Origin: Ovoidimarina sp038744785
GTDB lineage: Bacteria > Pseudomonadota > Alphaproteobacteria > Rhodobacterales > Rhodobacteraceae
DNA: 64,000 nt
NCBI GenBank assembly: GCA_038744785.1
Contig: JBCDLX010000006.1
Span: 1-64,000, forward strand
Direction of reading: 5' to 3'
In this document: positions 54,897 through 63,937 of the stretch, piece by piece
Layout: every line of letters starts with the position of its first letter
Numbering within the stretch: the first letter of the stretch is position 1
Program-made: the position numbers and the translations under genes
Notes under the pieces: generated by a model
What the model was told of the DNA's origin: nothing
What the model saw: only the letters and a program-made list of their open reading frames with translations
The model's database searches: none

Positions 54897-56597
54897 CTAT
54901 TTCACGACGTAGGGGCGCCCGCCACGTTCCGGCGGCGTATCCTCGCCGAAACCCAACGGAAACTCGCCCATGACATGCGGGTGCATCCCCTGGTTCTTCA
55001 GGGTTTGAAGGAACCCGGCAAACCCATCCAGCCGCCGCATCCGCGGCGCCTCAATCACAGCACCGTGACCGTCACGCGGTCCGATTTCTTCCAAAAGCTC
55101 TGTCAAGTGCTCGATCGGATCTTCAAGAAACGCAGCCATCGTCCAGATCTGAACCCGGGCCTTGGTATGCGGACCGCGCAACAAATCCAGAAAGCGGCTT
55201 TCTGTCTTCTGCAGGCGCGCAGCTTCTTCGCGAAGCTCGCCGAAGTTGCGGTTCTGCCGCAATAGCGGCACCGCCCATGCCCCGCTGATCACCGTCACGC
55301 GGGCATTTGGATCATAGGTGAAGAACCCCGCGATATGTTGGTGGTCTCTCGGGCCAAACAAAAAGCACTGCCGCTCTCCCCGCGTGTTCCAGAGCAGATT
55401 TGCAAGAAATGCACGCGTATTGTGATCCCGAAGTGCCGCCGAGTCTGGAAGGCAGCCCGCAAAAAGATCCTTCCCACCCGCAAACTCGGCCCTGTCGGGC
55501 GCATACAGATGGCCATGAGTCAGACAGTCTGCCGAAGCTGTCAGCCACTCGGGAAAGCCATCAAACAAATCGCCAAAGCCGCACAACACGTGATAGGGCG
55601 CGGCCGATTTTCCGTTCTCCCAGTCCCAGCGGGGATAGCGGCTTTGCATGTACAGCCCTGCGCGCCCCCGCATCCGCCGATCCAGCGCCCGCGAAAACAC
55701 CCGGTCAAGCGATCCGGGCGACGGTTGCGCACGGTTTTCGACCCCAAGTCCAGGACCCAGAAAGGTCGCATATAGCTTGTTTGCGCCCGGCCAGATTTTA
55801 CGCGCAACAAAACAGTCCGACCGCCGCAAAAGTTGAAGATGATCATCATAGAACACGTGCGGCTTGCCTTGATGGTCAAACTTCGAAAGCGTGAGCGACC
55901 GGCTTTCGACGTGCCGCCCGTAACGGCGCACAAGGGTCTGCCAATAGCTCTCGTCAGGAATCCAGACCTGGCGAAAATACCGCTCAAACGTGGCGCGGGC
56001 CGGGTCTTCCAGAATGGCAGACACCGTTTGCCGGGTCAGGCACCACCATTGCGACCCAAGATGCGGTGTGATGCCTTCGGGGATCTTGCGGCTAAAATTC
56101 AGGGCGCGCTGTAGCCCCACAGAGGCGTCGAACAAGCGGCGCTGGCTTTTCCAGGCAAACGGAAATCGCAGGGTGAAGCGTTCGGCGTCAAGCCCGCCGA
56201 TCGTCCAGGGCACATCTCGCGTGGTCACGCTTTCGATGAAATCGGTATGAGGATGCGCATCAAGAAACTCGCGCAGCTCTTCCACGGGTCGAAGCGGAAG
56301 GCAGGTGCCGGACGCAAGATAGATATGGCGGACATTGGGAAACCGATCCAGCATCACGGTCGCAGCTGTCTGCGAGGCGGCAACAAGCGACCAGGTACCC
56401 CACTCGCATGTCCATCGGTCGCAGAAAACGATGTCGGACAGATCGCCCAATGCCTTTTCGAATGTTTCATAGGCCCGTTTGGGAACCCGTTTGTCGACGT
56501 GAATGACGATCGGGCAACCTGCTTCGGCCCAGAACCGCGCAACCTCGGCAGCGCGCCCCAAGGGCTCGTGCACCAACATGACAATGCCGACGCTCAC
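54897..56597 (-). CDS. Core-2/I-branching (GT14) glycosyltransferase with extra C-terminal domain
   Basis: This 566-residue protein opens VGIVMLVHEPLGRAAEVARFW and contains HIYLASGTCLPLRP, the hallmark of Core-2/I-branching GlcNAc and xylosyl transferases (GT14). The transferase part takes about residues 1-290. The rest resembles the DUF5928 region found fused to it in Rhodobacteraceae. It starts with a GTG overlapping the upstream GT2 stop. It likely adds a branching sugar to a surface glycan. Confidence 0.88.
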   Translation of the reverse strand: MSVGIVMLVHEPLGRAAEVARFWAEAGCPIVIHVDKRVPKRAYETFEKALGDLSDIVFCDRWTCEWGTWSLVAASQTAATVMLDRFPNVRHIYLASGTCLPLRPVEELREFLDAHPHTDFIESVTTRDVPWTIGGLDAERFTLRFPFAWKSQRRLFDASVGLQRALNFSRKIPEGITPHLGSQWWCLTRQTVSAILEDPARATFERYFRQVWIPDESYWQTLVRRYGRHVESRSLTLSKFDHQGKPHVFYDDHLQLLRRSDCFVARKIWPGANKLYATFLGPGLGVENRAQPSPGSLDRVFSRALDRRMRGRAGLYMQSRYPRWDWENGKSAAPYHVLCGFGDLFDGFPEWLTASADCLTHGHLYAPDRAEFAGGKDLFAGCLPDSAALRDHNTRAFLANLLWNTRGERQCFLFGPRDHQHIAGFFTYDPNARVTVISGAWAVPLLRQNRNFGELREEAARLQKTESRFLDLLRGPHTKARVQIWTMAAFLEDPIEHLTELLEEIGPRDGHGAVIEAPRMRRLDGFAGFLQTLKNQGMHPHVMGEFPLGFGEDTPPERGGRPYVVK

Positions 56598-57592
56598 GCC
56601 CAGTCCCCCTTGGACATAAGCCCTAGCGCATCAAGTTGCCGCCACCCGGCATACCGTTCGGACCAGCGAGTCCAGAGCGTCGATTGTCCGCCGATACCTG
56701 ACTGATAGGCCCTGTACTCGTGGCTCTGATCATAGTGCTGGCGGCGCAGCATCTCCTCTTCCGATTTCTCCGTGAAAGTGCTGAGGAACTTGGCGTGCAG
56801 CAGACAGCCCGACGCCTTTTCCCCGCCCGCGTTGTCGTACACTAGGTTTAGCTCGAGGGGCAGCAGTGAATGCGTGCCGCTGGCGTAGACATATCCCCGT
56901 TGCCACCGAACCAGCGGAACCTTGTTCAGGGCTGGTGCGCGCTGTGGCTCTTCCGCAAAGAAAAGCCGCGCGCGGGGCCCGCCCTGAATCCAAAGGTTCT
57001 TCAGCTCGTGATGTGGGGACATCATGTAGTTCCCGCCGTCAAACCAAGCCGCTATCTCGAACGGATCCTGGCCGGCGCGGTAAGGTTCCGCATCCACCGG
57101 GCCCTTCGGGTACATGTCCAGAAGCATGGCGCCAAATGACTTGGCGCCCCCCGCGTCGAGCCAATCGGTCAACGCCCGTAACCCACGCGTGTCGCAAAAC
57201 GGGTAGACAAAGAACTCGTCGGCATCAACGGTCAGGCACCAGTGTCCGTGCCCGTATCGCGACAAAAGATGGTTAATCCAATCCATCCCAAACCGGGATG
57301 CGCGATAGCTTGACCATGTTTGCCACACCGACACGTCCGGCTGATCGGCAAGATACTCTGCCGTGTGATCATCGGATCCGTTATCGACAACAAGAAAGTG
57401 GTCGATGCCAAGTTTGCGGTAATAGGACAGAAGATAAGGTAGCCGGACGTATTCGTTGCGCACCGTCATAAAGGCCAAAATCGCCTCGGGCGTGATCGCG
57501 CTAGTGCGAAGAGCACATTTGCGTAAACCAAGCGATTTTGCGGCCGCCCTGTACCGCCAGCCCCTGCGCCGAAGCCCAAGCTTAGTCCCCAT
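56594..57592 (-). CDS. GT2-type glycosyltransferase (Glyco_tranf_2_4), paralog A
   Basis: From ATG 57592 the product is 332 residues. A basic N-terminus is followed by ILAFMTVRNEYVRLPYLLSY, FLVVDNGSDDHT and the metal motif TVDADEFFVYP. No membrane helix is seen. It is clearly paralogous to the next gene upstream: both share the YRASRFGMDWIN and WIQGGPR segments and a KVPLVRW box. Tandem duplication within the operon is likely, perhaps with different sugar specificity. Confidence 0.85.
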   Translation of the reverse strand: MGTKLGLRRRGWRYRAAAKSLGLRKCALRTSAITPEAILAFMTVRNEYVRLPYLLSYYRKLGIDHFLVVDNGSDDHTAEYLADQPDVSVWQTWSSYRASRFGMDWINHLLSRYGHGHWCLTVDADEFFVYPFCDTRGLRALTDWLDAGGAKSFGAMLLDMYPKGPVDAEPYRAGQDPFEIAAWFDGGNYMMSPHHELKNLWIQGGPRARLFFAEEPQRAPALNKVPLVRWQRGYVYASGTHSLLPLELNLVYDNAGGEKASGCLLHAKFLSTFTEKSEEEMLRRQHYDQSHEYRAYQSGIGGQSTLWTRWSERYAGWRQLDALGLMSKGDWA

Positions 57593-57742
57593 TAGCGCGC
57601 CCAAGTGATCTGCCCGAGACTGCCTGACCCGTTCATCGCCCGGTCCTTCCGTTCCGCCTGTACTGGCGGTTTATGCAAACCGAACCCTTGTCTTTGGTTA
57701 ACCGTAGTTTCCCGGGCCTTGGTTGTAAATCTAAGCGTCCGC

Positions 57743-58843
57743 TCAGACCCATGTGCCGTCAGAGATCAGGCCTAGCGCCGCGGCCTGGCGCCAGCCTTCG
57801 TAACGCAATGCGTCCTCATGCCAGAGGTCAGGACCTTCGATGACCGCATCGTAATAGTCCGCCTGCCGGTCGGCGACACCGAAGTGTTCGCCTCGGTGTT
57901 TCTCGACACGTGCCCGTTCGGGAGCACCTGGAAGGAACTTCGTGTGCAGAAGCAGTCCGTTGCCGCGTTGATGAAGATCATTCAACCGCGCCGGTAACGC
58001 GACATGCGCCGCATTCGCGTAGACATAGCGCCAATGCCAGCGAACAAGTGGGACCTTGTTCATCGTCGGGGCGCGGCGAGGGCTATCTCGAAAGAAAATC
58101 CGGTCTCGTGGCCCACCCTGAATCCAAAGCCCCCCCAATCGGGGTTGAACGCCGGTTCGGTAGCCCGTGGAGTCGAACCATGGCAGCGCCTTAACCGGAT
58201 CACCCCCGTCGTAGGGGGGCTGAAGCCCAAGCGCGCCTTTGGGATACAAGTCCAACATCATGGCGCCGTAGCTTTCCCGCCCCTGCGCATCAAGGTTGGC
58301 CGTCAGCGCATAAAGATCATGGGTATCGGATCTGGGATAATCGAACAGCTCATCGGCATCGAGCGTCAGGCACCAGTGCCCTGATCCGTACCGCGCAAGC
58401 AGGATGTTGATCCAATCCATCCCGAACCGTGACGCACGGTAACTTCCGTCGGTCGACCAGAGGGACACATCGACCTCGTCGGCAAGGAACGCAGGCCCGC
58501 CATCCGTGCTTGCATTGTCGACGATCAGAAAGTGACGGACACCAAGCTTGCGATGGTACTTCAGAAAGTACGGAAGCCGCTGCGCCTCGTTTCGGATGCA
58601 AACGAAGCAAAGAATGTCGCCCGCAGCGATGCTTTGGACCCGATGTGTCACCCGGCGCAGTTCCCGCGCCTTCCAAAGCGCGCGCGCCATATAGCGGCGG
58701 CGTTTCCAGCGGCGGCGATATGCCCGCATCCCCGCCATGAGCGAGTACGAAGGCTGCACATAGTCTTCCACGGCGACGGTTGCTGGGAGGCGGAGCGGAC
58801 CAAAAAGCCGCGTCAGCGCGCTTTCCCCCGAGAGGTGGGCCAT
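57743..58843 (-). CDS. GT2-type glycosyltransferase (Glyco_tranf_2_4), paralog B
   Basis: The ATG at 58843 overlaps the galU stop (TAATG) and gives 366 residues. Key segments are ILCFVCIRNEAQRLPYFLKY, FLIVDNASTDGG and TLDADELFDYP. It is paralogous to the neighbour downstream but has a longer N-terminus. It acts in the cytoplasm, likely with UDP-sugars made through GalU. A 150-base gap separates the two copies. Confidence 0.86.
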   Translation of the reverse strand: MAHLSGESALTRLFGPLRLPATVAVEDYVQPSYSLMAGMRAYRRRWKRRRYMARALWKARELRRVTHRVQSIAAGDILCFVCIRNEAQRLPYFLKYHRKLGVRHFLIVDNASTDGGPAFLADEVDVSLWSTDGSYRASRFGMDWINILLARYGSGHWCLTLDADELFDYPRSDTHDLYALTANLDAQGRESYGAMMLDLYPKGALGLQPPYDGGDPVKALPWFDSTGYRTGVQPRLGGLWIQGGPRDRIFFRDSPRRAPTMNKVPLVRWHWRYVYANAAHVALPARLNDLHQRGNGLLLHTKFLPGAPERARVEKHRGEHFGVADRQADYYDAVIEGPDLWHEDALRYEGWRQAAALGLISDGTWV

Positions 58844-59736
58844 TATTGCGCGGCTTGCCTGCCTGCAGCCACCTGAGTGATGTAGTCCAGAAGCTCGTCT
58901 CTGAGATCTTCTCGCGCCAGCGCAAAGGCGACGGTCGCCTGAAGATATCCCGCTTTCGATCCGCAATCGTAGCGTTCGCCCTCGAACCGATATCCGTAAA
59001 CCTGTCGACCTTCCGAAATTTCTCGATCAATCGCGTCGGTCAGCTGGATTTCGCCACCGGCGCTGCTGCCAACGGTATCAAGCGACGTCATAACACTGGG
59101 CGGCAGGATGTACCGCCCGATCACGGCAAGATTGGACGGCGCAGAACCTAAGGCCGGCTTTTCGACCATGCCACGCACTGCGACAGTACGCTCGGACCCG
59201 TCACTGACGTCAAGGATGCCGTAGTCCTTGGTTTTCTCTGGCGCGACTTCCATCGCGGCGACCATCGCTCCCCCTGTATGCTCGTACTCTTCGACCATCT
59301 GCTGAAGACAAGGCCGCCCAGCGGCAATAACGTCATCTGGCAGGATTACCGCAAACGGTTCATTGCCGATCAGACGGCGTGCACACCAAACGGCATGCCC
59401 AAGGCCAAGCGGGCGATTCTGCCGAATGTAGGCGATTGCGCCTGAATCCATGTTCGTTGTCGCTAACAGTTCCAAAAGCGCATCCTTGCCCTTTTCAGCC
59501 AAGGCTGTTTCAAGCTCGGGCGCGGCGTCGAAATAGTCTTCCAGAGCGCTTTTCCCTCGCGACGTTACAAATATGAACTCTGAAATTCCCGCTGCGCGCG
59601 CTTCGTCGATTGCATATTGAATCAAGGGGCGGTCCACGAGCGTCATAATCTCTTTCGGGATCGACTTCGTCGCAGGAAGAAACCGGGTTCCAAGACCGGC
59701 CACGGGAAAAATCGCCTTATTGATCTTACGTCCCAT
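58843..59736 (-). CDS. galU: UTP-glucose-1-phosphate uridylyltransferase
   Basis: This 297-residue protein carries the nucleotidyltransferase start AIFPVAGLGTRFLPATKSIPKE, the metal region LPDDVI, and the GalU loop EKPALGSAPSNLAVIGRYIL. It makes UDP-glucose from UTP and glucose-1-phosphate for surface glycans. It leads the minus-strand glycan operon and its stop overlaps the next start. Confidence 0.93.
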   Translation of the reverse strand: MGRKINKAIFPVAGLGTRFLPATKSIPKEIMTLVDRPLIQYAIDEARAAGISEFIFVTSRGKSALEDYFDAAPELETALAEKGKDALLELLATTNMDSGAIAYIRQNRPLGLGHAVWCARRLIGNEPFAVILPDDVIAAGRPCLQQMVEEYEHTGGAMVAAMEVAPEKTKDYGILDVSDGSERTVAVRGMVEKPALGSAPSNLAVIGRYILPPSVMTSLDTVGSSAGGEIQLTDAIDREISEGRQVYGYRFEGERYDCGSKAGYLQATVAFALAREDLRDELLDYITQVAAGRQAAQ

Positions 59737-59885
59737 TTCCTACCTTCATGTGCTGTTCAAAAAAGCTGCTGGCCAAACGCGCCGGTACCGTACTTGCACT
59801 TTGGTTACGCCGACACAAAATAGAAGCGCAACTGGCCCAATTCGTCACGAACTGGGGTGTCAGTCCCACATCAGTGCTCCGATTG

Positions 59886-60698
59886 TTAACCGCGAGTACC
59901 TGTCGGGTCCGCAAGATCGACACCTTCGCCGCAGGCAAGGAAGAACGGATTCTCGTAACCGTCTTTGCCGTAGGCCAGTGTTTTGTGGTTGTCCAGACGA
60001 AGCACTTTTCCGCCCGCGCCGGCAAGAACGGCGTGACCGGCAGCCGTATCCCATTCCATTGTCCGGCCAAGCCGGGGATAAAAATCGGCCTCGCCAGCGG
60101 CAACAAGGCAGAACTTCAGCGACGAACCGGCGCTAACTGTGTCAGACACTTTGTATCGCCCGATATAGGCATCTGTCGCGGCGTCCCGATGGGATTTCGA
60201 CGCGACGACGCGAAGTGCCGAGTTGTCTGCCCGCGCCACGCGCAGCGCGCGCTGAGGACCAGGAGCGGCAAGACTAAGCCCCCCGGTTTCTTCGACTGAT
60301 TGGCCGTCCGCGAGAGTCATGAATAGGCGCTGTTTGGCAGGTGCAAAAACGACGCCCCGGATTGGCGTCCCGTCGGCCACGTAAGCGATGTTCACCGTGA
60401 ACTCTCCGCGACGTTTGACAAACTCTTTGGTGCCGTCCAGCGGATCGACAATCAGAAAGTGGCTGGCGCTCAGATCGTGGCTGTCCGCCTGCTCTTCCGT
60501 TACAAGCGGAAGATCAGGGAACGCGGCCGCAAGACCGGCGGAAATCAATGCATCCGCAGCCTCGTCCGCAAGCGTCACTGGGCTTTCGTCGGCCTTCGCG
60601 CGGACGCCCATGTCCTCTGCCCCGTATATTTCCATAATCCGCGATCCAGCGCGCAGGGCGAGCTGCCGCATCTCGGCTTCGAGCCGAAGAAAATCCAT
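59886..60698 (-). CDS. cysQ: 3'(2'),5'-bisphosphate nucleotidase, CysQ type
   Basis: From ATG 60698 the product is 270 residues. The metal motifs of the Li+-sensitive phosphatase family are present: EEQ at 68-70, VDPLDGT at 84-90 and WDTAAGHAVLAGAGG near 215-230. CysQ hydrolyses PAP, the by-product of sulfotransferases and of sulfate assimilation, to AMP. It lies 150 bases upstream of galU on the same strand, consistent with recycling PAP for the sulfotransferase of this cluster. Confidence 0.9.
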   Translation of the reverse strand: MDFLRLEAEMRQLALRAGSRIMEIYGAEDMGVRAKADESPVTLADEAADALISAGLAAAFPDLPLVTEEQADSHDLSASHFLIVDPLDGTKEFVKRRGEFTVNIAYVADGTPIRGVVFAPAKQRLFMTLADGQSVEETGGLSLAAPGPQRALRVARADNSALRVVASKSHRDAATDAYIGRYKVSDTVSAGSSLKFCLVAAGEADFYPRLGRTMEWDTAAGHAVLAGAGGKVLRLDNHKTLAYGKDGYENPFFLACGEGVDLADPTGTRG

Positions 60699-60806
60699 CC
60701 TGTTCGTCCCATATTTGAAATCACGATCGTGCCGCTTTATGGTTGGGCGTAGACGGAACAGCAAGATTTCCAAGCCATCATTCCGGTCAGAGCAGGACGG
60801 ACGGCG

Positions 60807-61628
60807 ATGTTCGAAGCACGACAGCGAAGGGGCCTAGTAGGGTCAGCCGGGTCTCTTCTTTGGCTGATCCATCATAATACTGTGCGGACCGTGCGTCGGT
60901 CGCATCGAAACGCCATCCTGTCGATCGGCACCAACATCCTCCAGACCGTGATAATGGTTGGCGTTTTCTATGTTATGTTCAGCCTCTTGGGGCTGCGCGG
61001 CATGGCGATCCGCGGTGACTTCTTGCTGTACATCATGTCAGGCATCTTTCTGTTCATGGCCCACATCAAGGCGATGGCCGCGGTGGTGGCGTCCGAAGGA
61101 CCTGCCTCGCCCATGATGCAGCACCTGCCGATGAACACGACGGTCGCCATTGCTGCCGCGGCGCTATCATCGCTCTATATCTCAACACTGTCGATGATGC
61201 TGATCCTCTCCGTCTATCACCTCGGATGGGGACCGATAGAAATCTACGACCCCGTAGGCGCCTACGCGATGGTCCTGCTGGCGTGGTTCTCAGGGGTTTC
61301 GATCGGGATGGTGTTTCTGGCGCTGAAGCCATGGTTTCCGGGCTTCGTGGGCATCGCATCCCAGCTCTTCCAACGCGCCAACATGTTCGCATCGGGCAAA
61401 ATGTTCATCGCCAACACCCTGCCGGCCACGATGTTAGCGATGTTTGACTGGAACCCGTTGTTTCACGCGATCGATCAGGCACGCGGGTTCATGTTCGTCA
61501 ACTACAACCCGCATTTCAGTGAGATTGCCTATCCCATCTACGTCTCGGTTGTCTGCCTGGTGATCGGTTTGATGGGCGAGTCGTATACGCGCAAACATGC
61601 GTCGATCTCGTGGAGCGCGGGGCGGTGA
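60807..61628 (+). CDS. ABC-2-type polysaccharide-export permease
   Basis: This 273-residue protein has six membrane helices and ABC-2 features, with a basic N-terminus (LLWLIHHNTVRTVRRSHRN) and the MFDWNPLFHAIDQARGFMFVNYNP segment before the last helix, as in KpsM/Wzm-type proteins. No partner ATPase is encoded in the window. It is divergent from cysQ, so it may export the glycan made by the operon on the other side. Confidence 0.82.
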   Translation: MFEARQRRGLVGSAGSLLWLIHHNTVRTVRRSHRNAILSIGTNILQTVIMVGVFYVMFSLLGLRGMAIRGDFLLYIMSGIFLFMAHIKAMAAVVASEGPASPMMQHLPMNTTVAIAAAALSSLYISTLSMMLILSVYHLGWGPIEIYDPVGAYAMVLLAWFSGVSIGMVFLALKPWFPGFVGIASQLFQRANMFASGKMFIANTLPATMLAMFDWNPLFHAIDQARGFMFVNYNPHFSEIAYPIYVSVVCLVIGLMGESYTRKHASISWSAGR

Positions 61629-62224
61629 TCCGCGCCATTGCTGTTCTTCTTGCGGCACTTGCGGCCCCGGCAAACGCGGCGGCTGACAGCTGGCCCGCAC
61701 TTTATGACGTCGTGTCCGTCGCTGCTGACGATACGCTGAACGTCAGATCAGGCCCCGGCGCGGGTTTTGACGTTGTCGGAACGCTTGCCCATGACGCGGA
61801 AGGAATCGAGGTCACTGAAGCGAACGAGGCTGCCACTTGGGGGCGGATCAACACGGGTGAAGCCTCGGGTTGGGTCTCGCTCAAGTTCATGAACCGCCTG
61901 CCGGGGCAGGACACTGGTCACACCCCGGATATCGCGCAGTGCTTTGGCACCGAACCCTTTTGGACCGTCGCGCTAGAGGGCGATGTCCTGACATTCTCGT
62001 CCCAGGATGGACCGGGGTGGTCCGAAGCATTGGCAAATAAAGCAACCAGCCGCTCGTATCGGAACCGCCATGCGTTTCTGGGTCAGACGATAACGCTCGT
62101 CGTGGCAAAGGCTTCCTGTTCGGACGGAATGTCGGATCGCCACTACGGCCTGGAGACAGACCTTGTTCTTTCTGCGCCCGACGGCGCGGAAATGATGTCC
62201 GGCTGCTGTACGCTTGAGCGATAA
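61625..62224 (+). CDS. Periplasmic SH3-domain protein
   Basis: The GTG at 61625 overlaps the permease stop (GTGA) and gives 199 residues with a signal peptide ending around PANAAA. Residues ~35-100 form a bacterial SH3 domain (TLNVRSGPGAGFDVVG, GEASGWVSLKFMN). The C-terminal ~95 residues, with FGTEPFWTVALEGDVL, match a COG3650-like domain often found after SH3. It probably binds cell wall or a small molecule; no function is assigned. Confidence 0.8.
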   Translation: MIRAIAVLLAALAAPANAAADSWPALYDVVSVAADDTLNVRSGPGAGFDVVGTLAHDAEGIEVTEANEAATWGRINTGEASGWVSLKFMNRLPGQDTGHTPDIAQCFGTEPFWTVALEGDVLTFSSQDGPGWSEALANKATSRSYRNRHAFLGQTITLVVAKASCSDGMSDRHYGLETDLVLSAPDGAEMMSGCCTLER

Positions 62225-63161
62225 AAGCACAAAGCCCGATTTGCGCGCCGCCATGTTCGATGGCGGTGGGGATACCTTCATGGGGCTTCCGCGCCGGGAT
62301 GTGGCGGATGCGTCCCCCGCAAAGGTGGCTGTTCTGGGGGCGGACACGGCGACACCTTATGCCTCTGTTGGCGCGTACTGCGCAAGGGGTGCAGATGCGA
62401 TCCGCGAAGCATCGGCTGCCGATGCGGGGAACCGGGGACACGTCAATTTCGATACGGGCGATGTCGCCATTCCGGAAGGGTTTGCCGTTGATTGCGCCAA
62501 CATTCCCACGGCCGAAGACCATGTAGACATGCGCAGCGCGATCTCGGCGGCAGTCACCTCCCTGTCCGCTCAAGGCGTAGTTCCTATCCTGCTTGGTGGC
62601 GACGATTCCATCCCCATTCCTGTTATCGCCGCCTTGGGACCTGATCCATTGTGGATCGTGCAGATCGACGCGCATATCGACTGGCGGAGCGAGGTTGGGG
62701 GCGAACGCTGGGGTTTGTCGTCAACAATGCGCCGGGCATCTGAAATGAATCACGTCGCGGGGATTATTCAGATCGGCCAGCGCGGGCTTGGCTCTGCCCG
62801 TCCCGCCGACCGCGACGAAGCCGTTGCATGGGGGGCGCACCTTTATCCGGCTCGGTCCTTGATCCGCAACGATCCCCTTTCCGAACTTCCGGACCAGGCA
62901 CGTGTGGCGGTTGTCTTCGATTTCGACGCGCTCGACCCTTCGATCATGCCCGCACTGATCGCGCCCACGGCCGGTGGGCTGGATTACTGGCAGGTTGTGA
63001 CGCTGTTCGAACGAATCGCGGCCCGGGCCAATATCGAGGCGATCACGATGTGCGAGTTCATGGCATCGCGCGATCGGGACCGTGTAGGCGCGACGCTTGG
63101 TGCGCAACTTCTGACGACTTGGATTGGCGTTCTTGCAGCTAAAGAGCGACACGAAGCGTAA
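62214..63161 (+). CDS. Arginase/agmatinase-fold hydrolase with GGDD motif
   Basis: This 315-residue ureohydrolase-family protein starts at a TTG overlapping the previous gene by 11 bases; an ATG at 62253 would be a shorter alternative. Metal-site regions are GGDDS at 128-132, DAHID at 152-156 and FDFDALDP at 235-242. In arginases and agmatinases the first is GGDHS, so the first manganese His is Asp131 here, which could still bind metal. It would cleave a guanidine compound such as agmatine or guanidinobutyrate. Confidence 0.82.
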   Translation: MSDKSTKPDLRAAMFDGGGDTFMGLPRRDVADASPAKVAVLGADTATPYASVGAYCARGADAIREASAADAGNRGHVNFDTGDVAIPEGFAVDCANIPTAEDHVDMRSAISAAVTSLSAQGVVPILLGGDDSIPIPVIAALGPDPLWIVQIDAHIDWRSEVGGERWGLSSTMRRASEMNHVAGIIQIGQRGLGSARPADRDEAVAWGAHLYPARSLIRNDPLSELPDQARVAVVFDFDALDPSIMPALIAPTAGGLDYWQVVTLFERIAARANIEAITMCEFMASRDRDRVGATLGAQLLTTWIGVLAAKERHEA

Positions 63162-63780
63162 GATTGATCCTGCCGCCATTGGGCAGAAGCTTTGATGTGC
63201 CGACGCGCACACGGTCAATTCCATGGAACGCGCGTCGCGCTGCACCCGCCATTACAATGACATCACCGGATTTGACCCAATGGCTGGCGGTCGGACCGCC
63301 GCGTGTTTGCCCGCCGATCCTGAACAGCGCGTCATCTCCAAGCGAAACCGAAACCACCGGCCAGTCGAACGAGGCTTCATCCGCATCCTGATGCATGCCC
63401 ATACGCGCATCGCCATCATAGAAGTTTACAAGGCAGCTATCGGGCAAGCGTGCCACGCCGGACACCGCGCGCCATATGTCGAGCGCTCCCCTGGGGATCG
63501 GAGGCCAAGCGGCACCAGACGGATGGGTCGGGTCGTAGCGGTACCCGGATCGGTCCGAAATCCAGCCCACCTGCCCGGCTGATGTCATGCGCACTGACAA
63601 CTTGCGGCCCGTCCGCGTTTCGGGACGAATGAACGGTGCGCGGGATGCAATCGCCCGAACATCCGCGACAAGTACCGCCTGAGCGTCGCTGCCAAGAAAC
63701 CCGGGATAGAGCCGCGCAGCACCAAGCGGCAGGGCCTGCGGAGCGGATTCGCCGAAATTCGAGTTGGATTTTCCCGTCAC
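63139..63780 (-). CDS. alkB: AlkB-type DNA repair dioxygenase
   Basis: This 213-residue Fe(II)/2-oxoglutarate enzyme has the AlkB fold. The iron triad is H and D in MGMHQDADE and H in RRAFHGIDRV, and the 2-oxoglutarate Arg lies in GRINLTLRV at the C-terminus. LVNFYDGDARMGMHQD is characteristic. It reverses alkylation of DNA bases (1-methyladenine, 3-methylcytosine). Its 3' end overlaps the agmatinase-like gene by 23 bases, convergently. The start is in the gap shared with dnaK. Confidence 0.92.
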   Translation of the reverse strand: MTGKSNSNFGESAPQALPLGAARLYPGFLGSDAQAVLVADVRAIASRAPFIRPETRTGRKLSVRMTSAGQVGWISDRSGYRYDPTHPSGAAWPPIPRGALDIWRAVSGVARLPDSCLVNFYDGDARMGMHQDADEASFDWPVVSVSLGDDALFRIGGQTRGGPTASHWVKSGDVIVMAGAARRAFHGIDRVRVGTSKLLPNGGRINLTLRVAL

Positions 63781-63796
63781 AGTCCCCTTACCCCCG

Positions 63797-63826
63797 CTTG
63801 CAGCCCCATATCGCGCTCCTTATATA
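63797..63826 (+). promoter_or_regulatory. RpoH (heat-shock) promoter of dnaK
   Basis: CTTG at 63797 and CTTATATA at 63819 are 18 bases apart, matching the alphaproteobacterial sigma-32 pattern CTTG-N17/18-CYTATNT. The -10 ends about 110 bases before the dnaK start, within usual leader length. Confidence 0.8.
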
Positions 63827-63937
63827 CGCCCAGAACCCGGTCGGGGTATGTCCCGGCCTGAACTCTGGGATCGGGTGGCGGTGCCTATCACGGGCCGCCT
63901 GACCCGACATCGCCGAAAAGAGAGGACAAGAAAAAGC

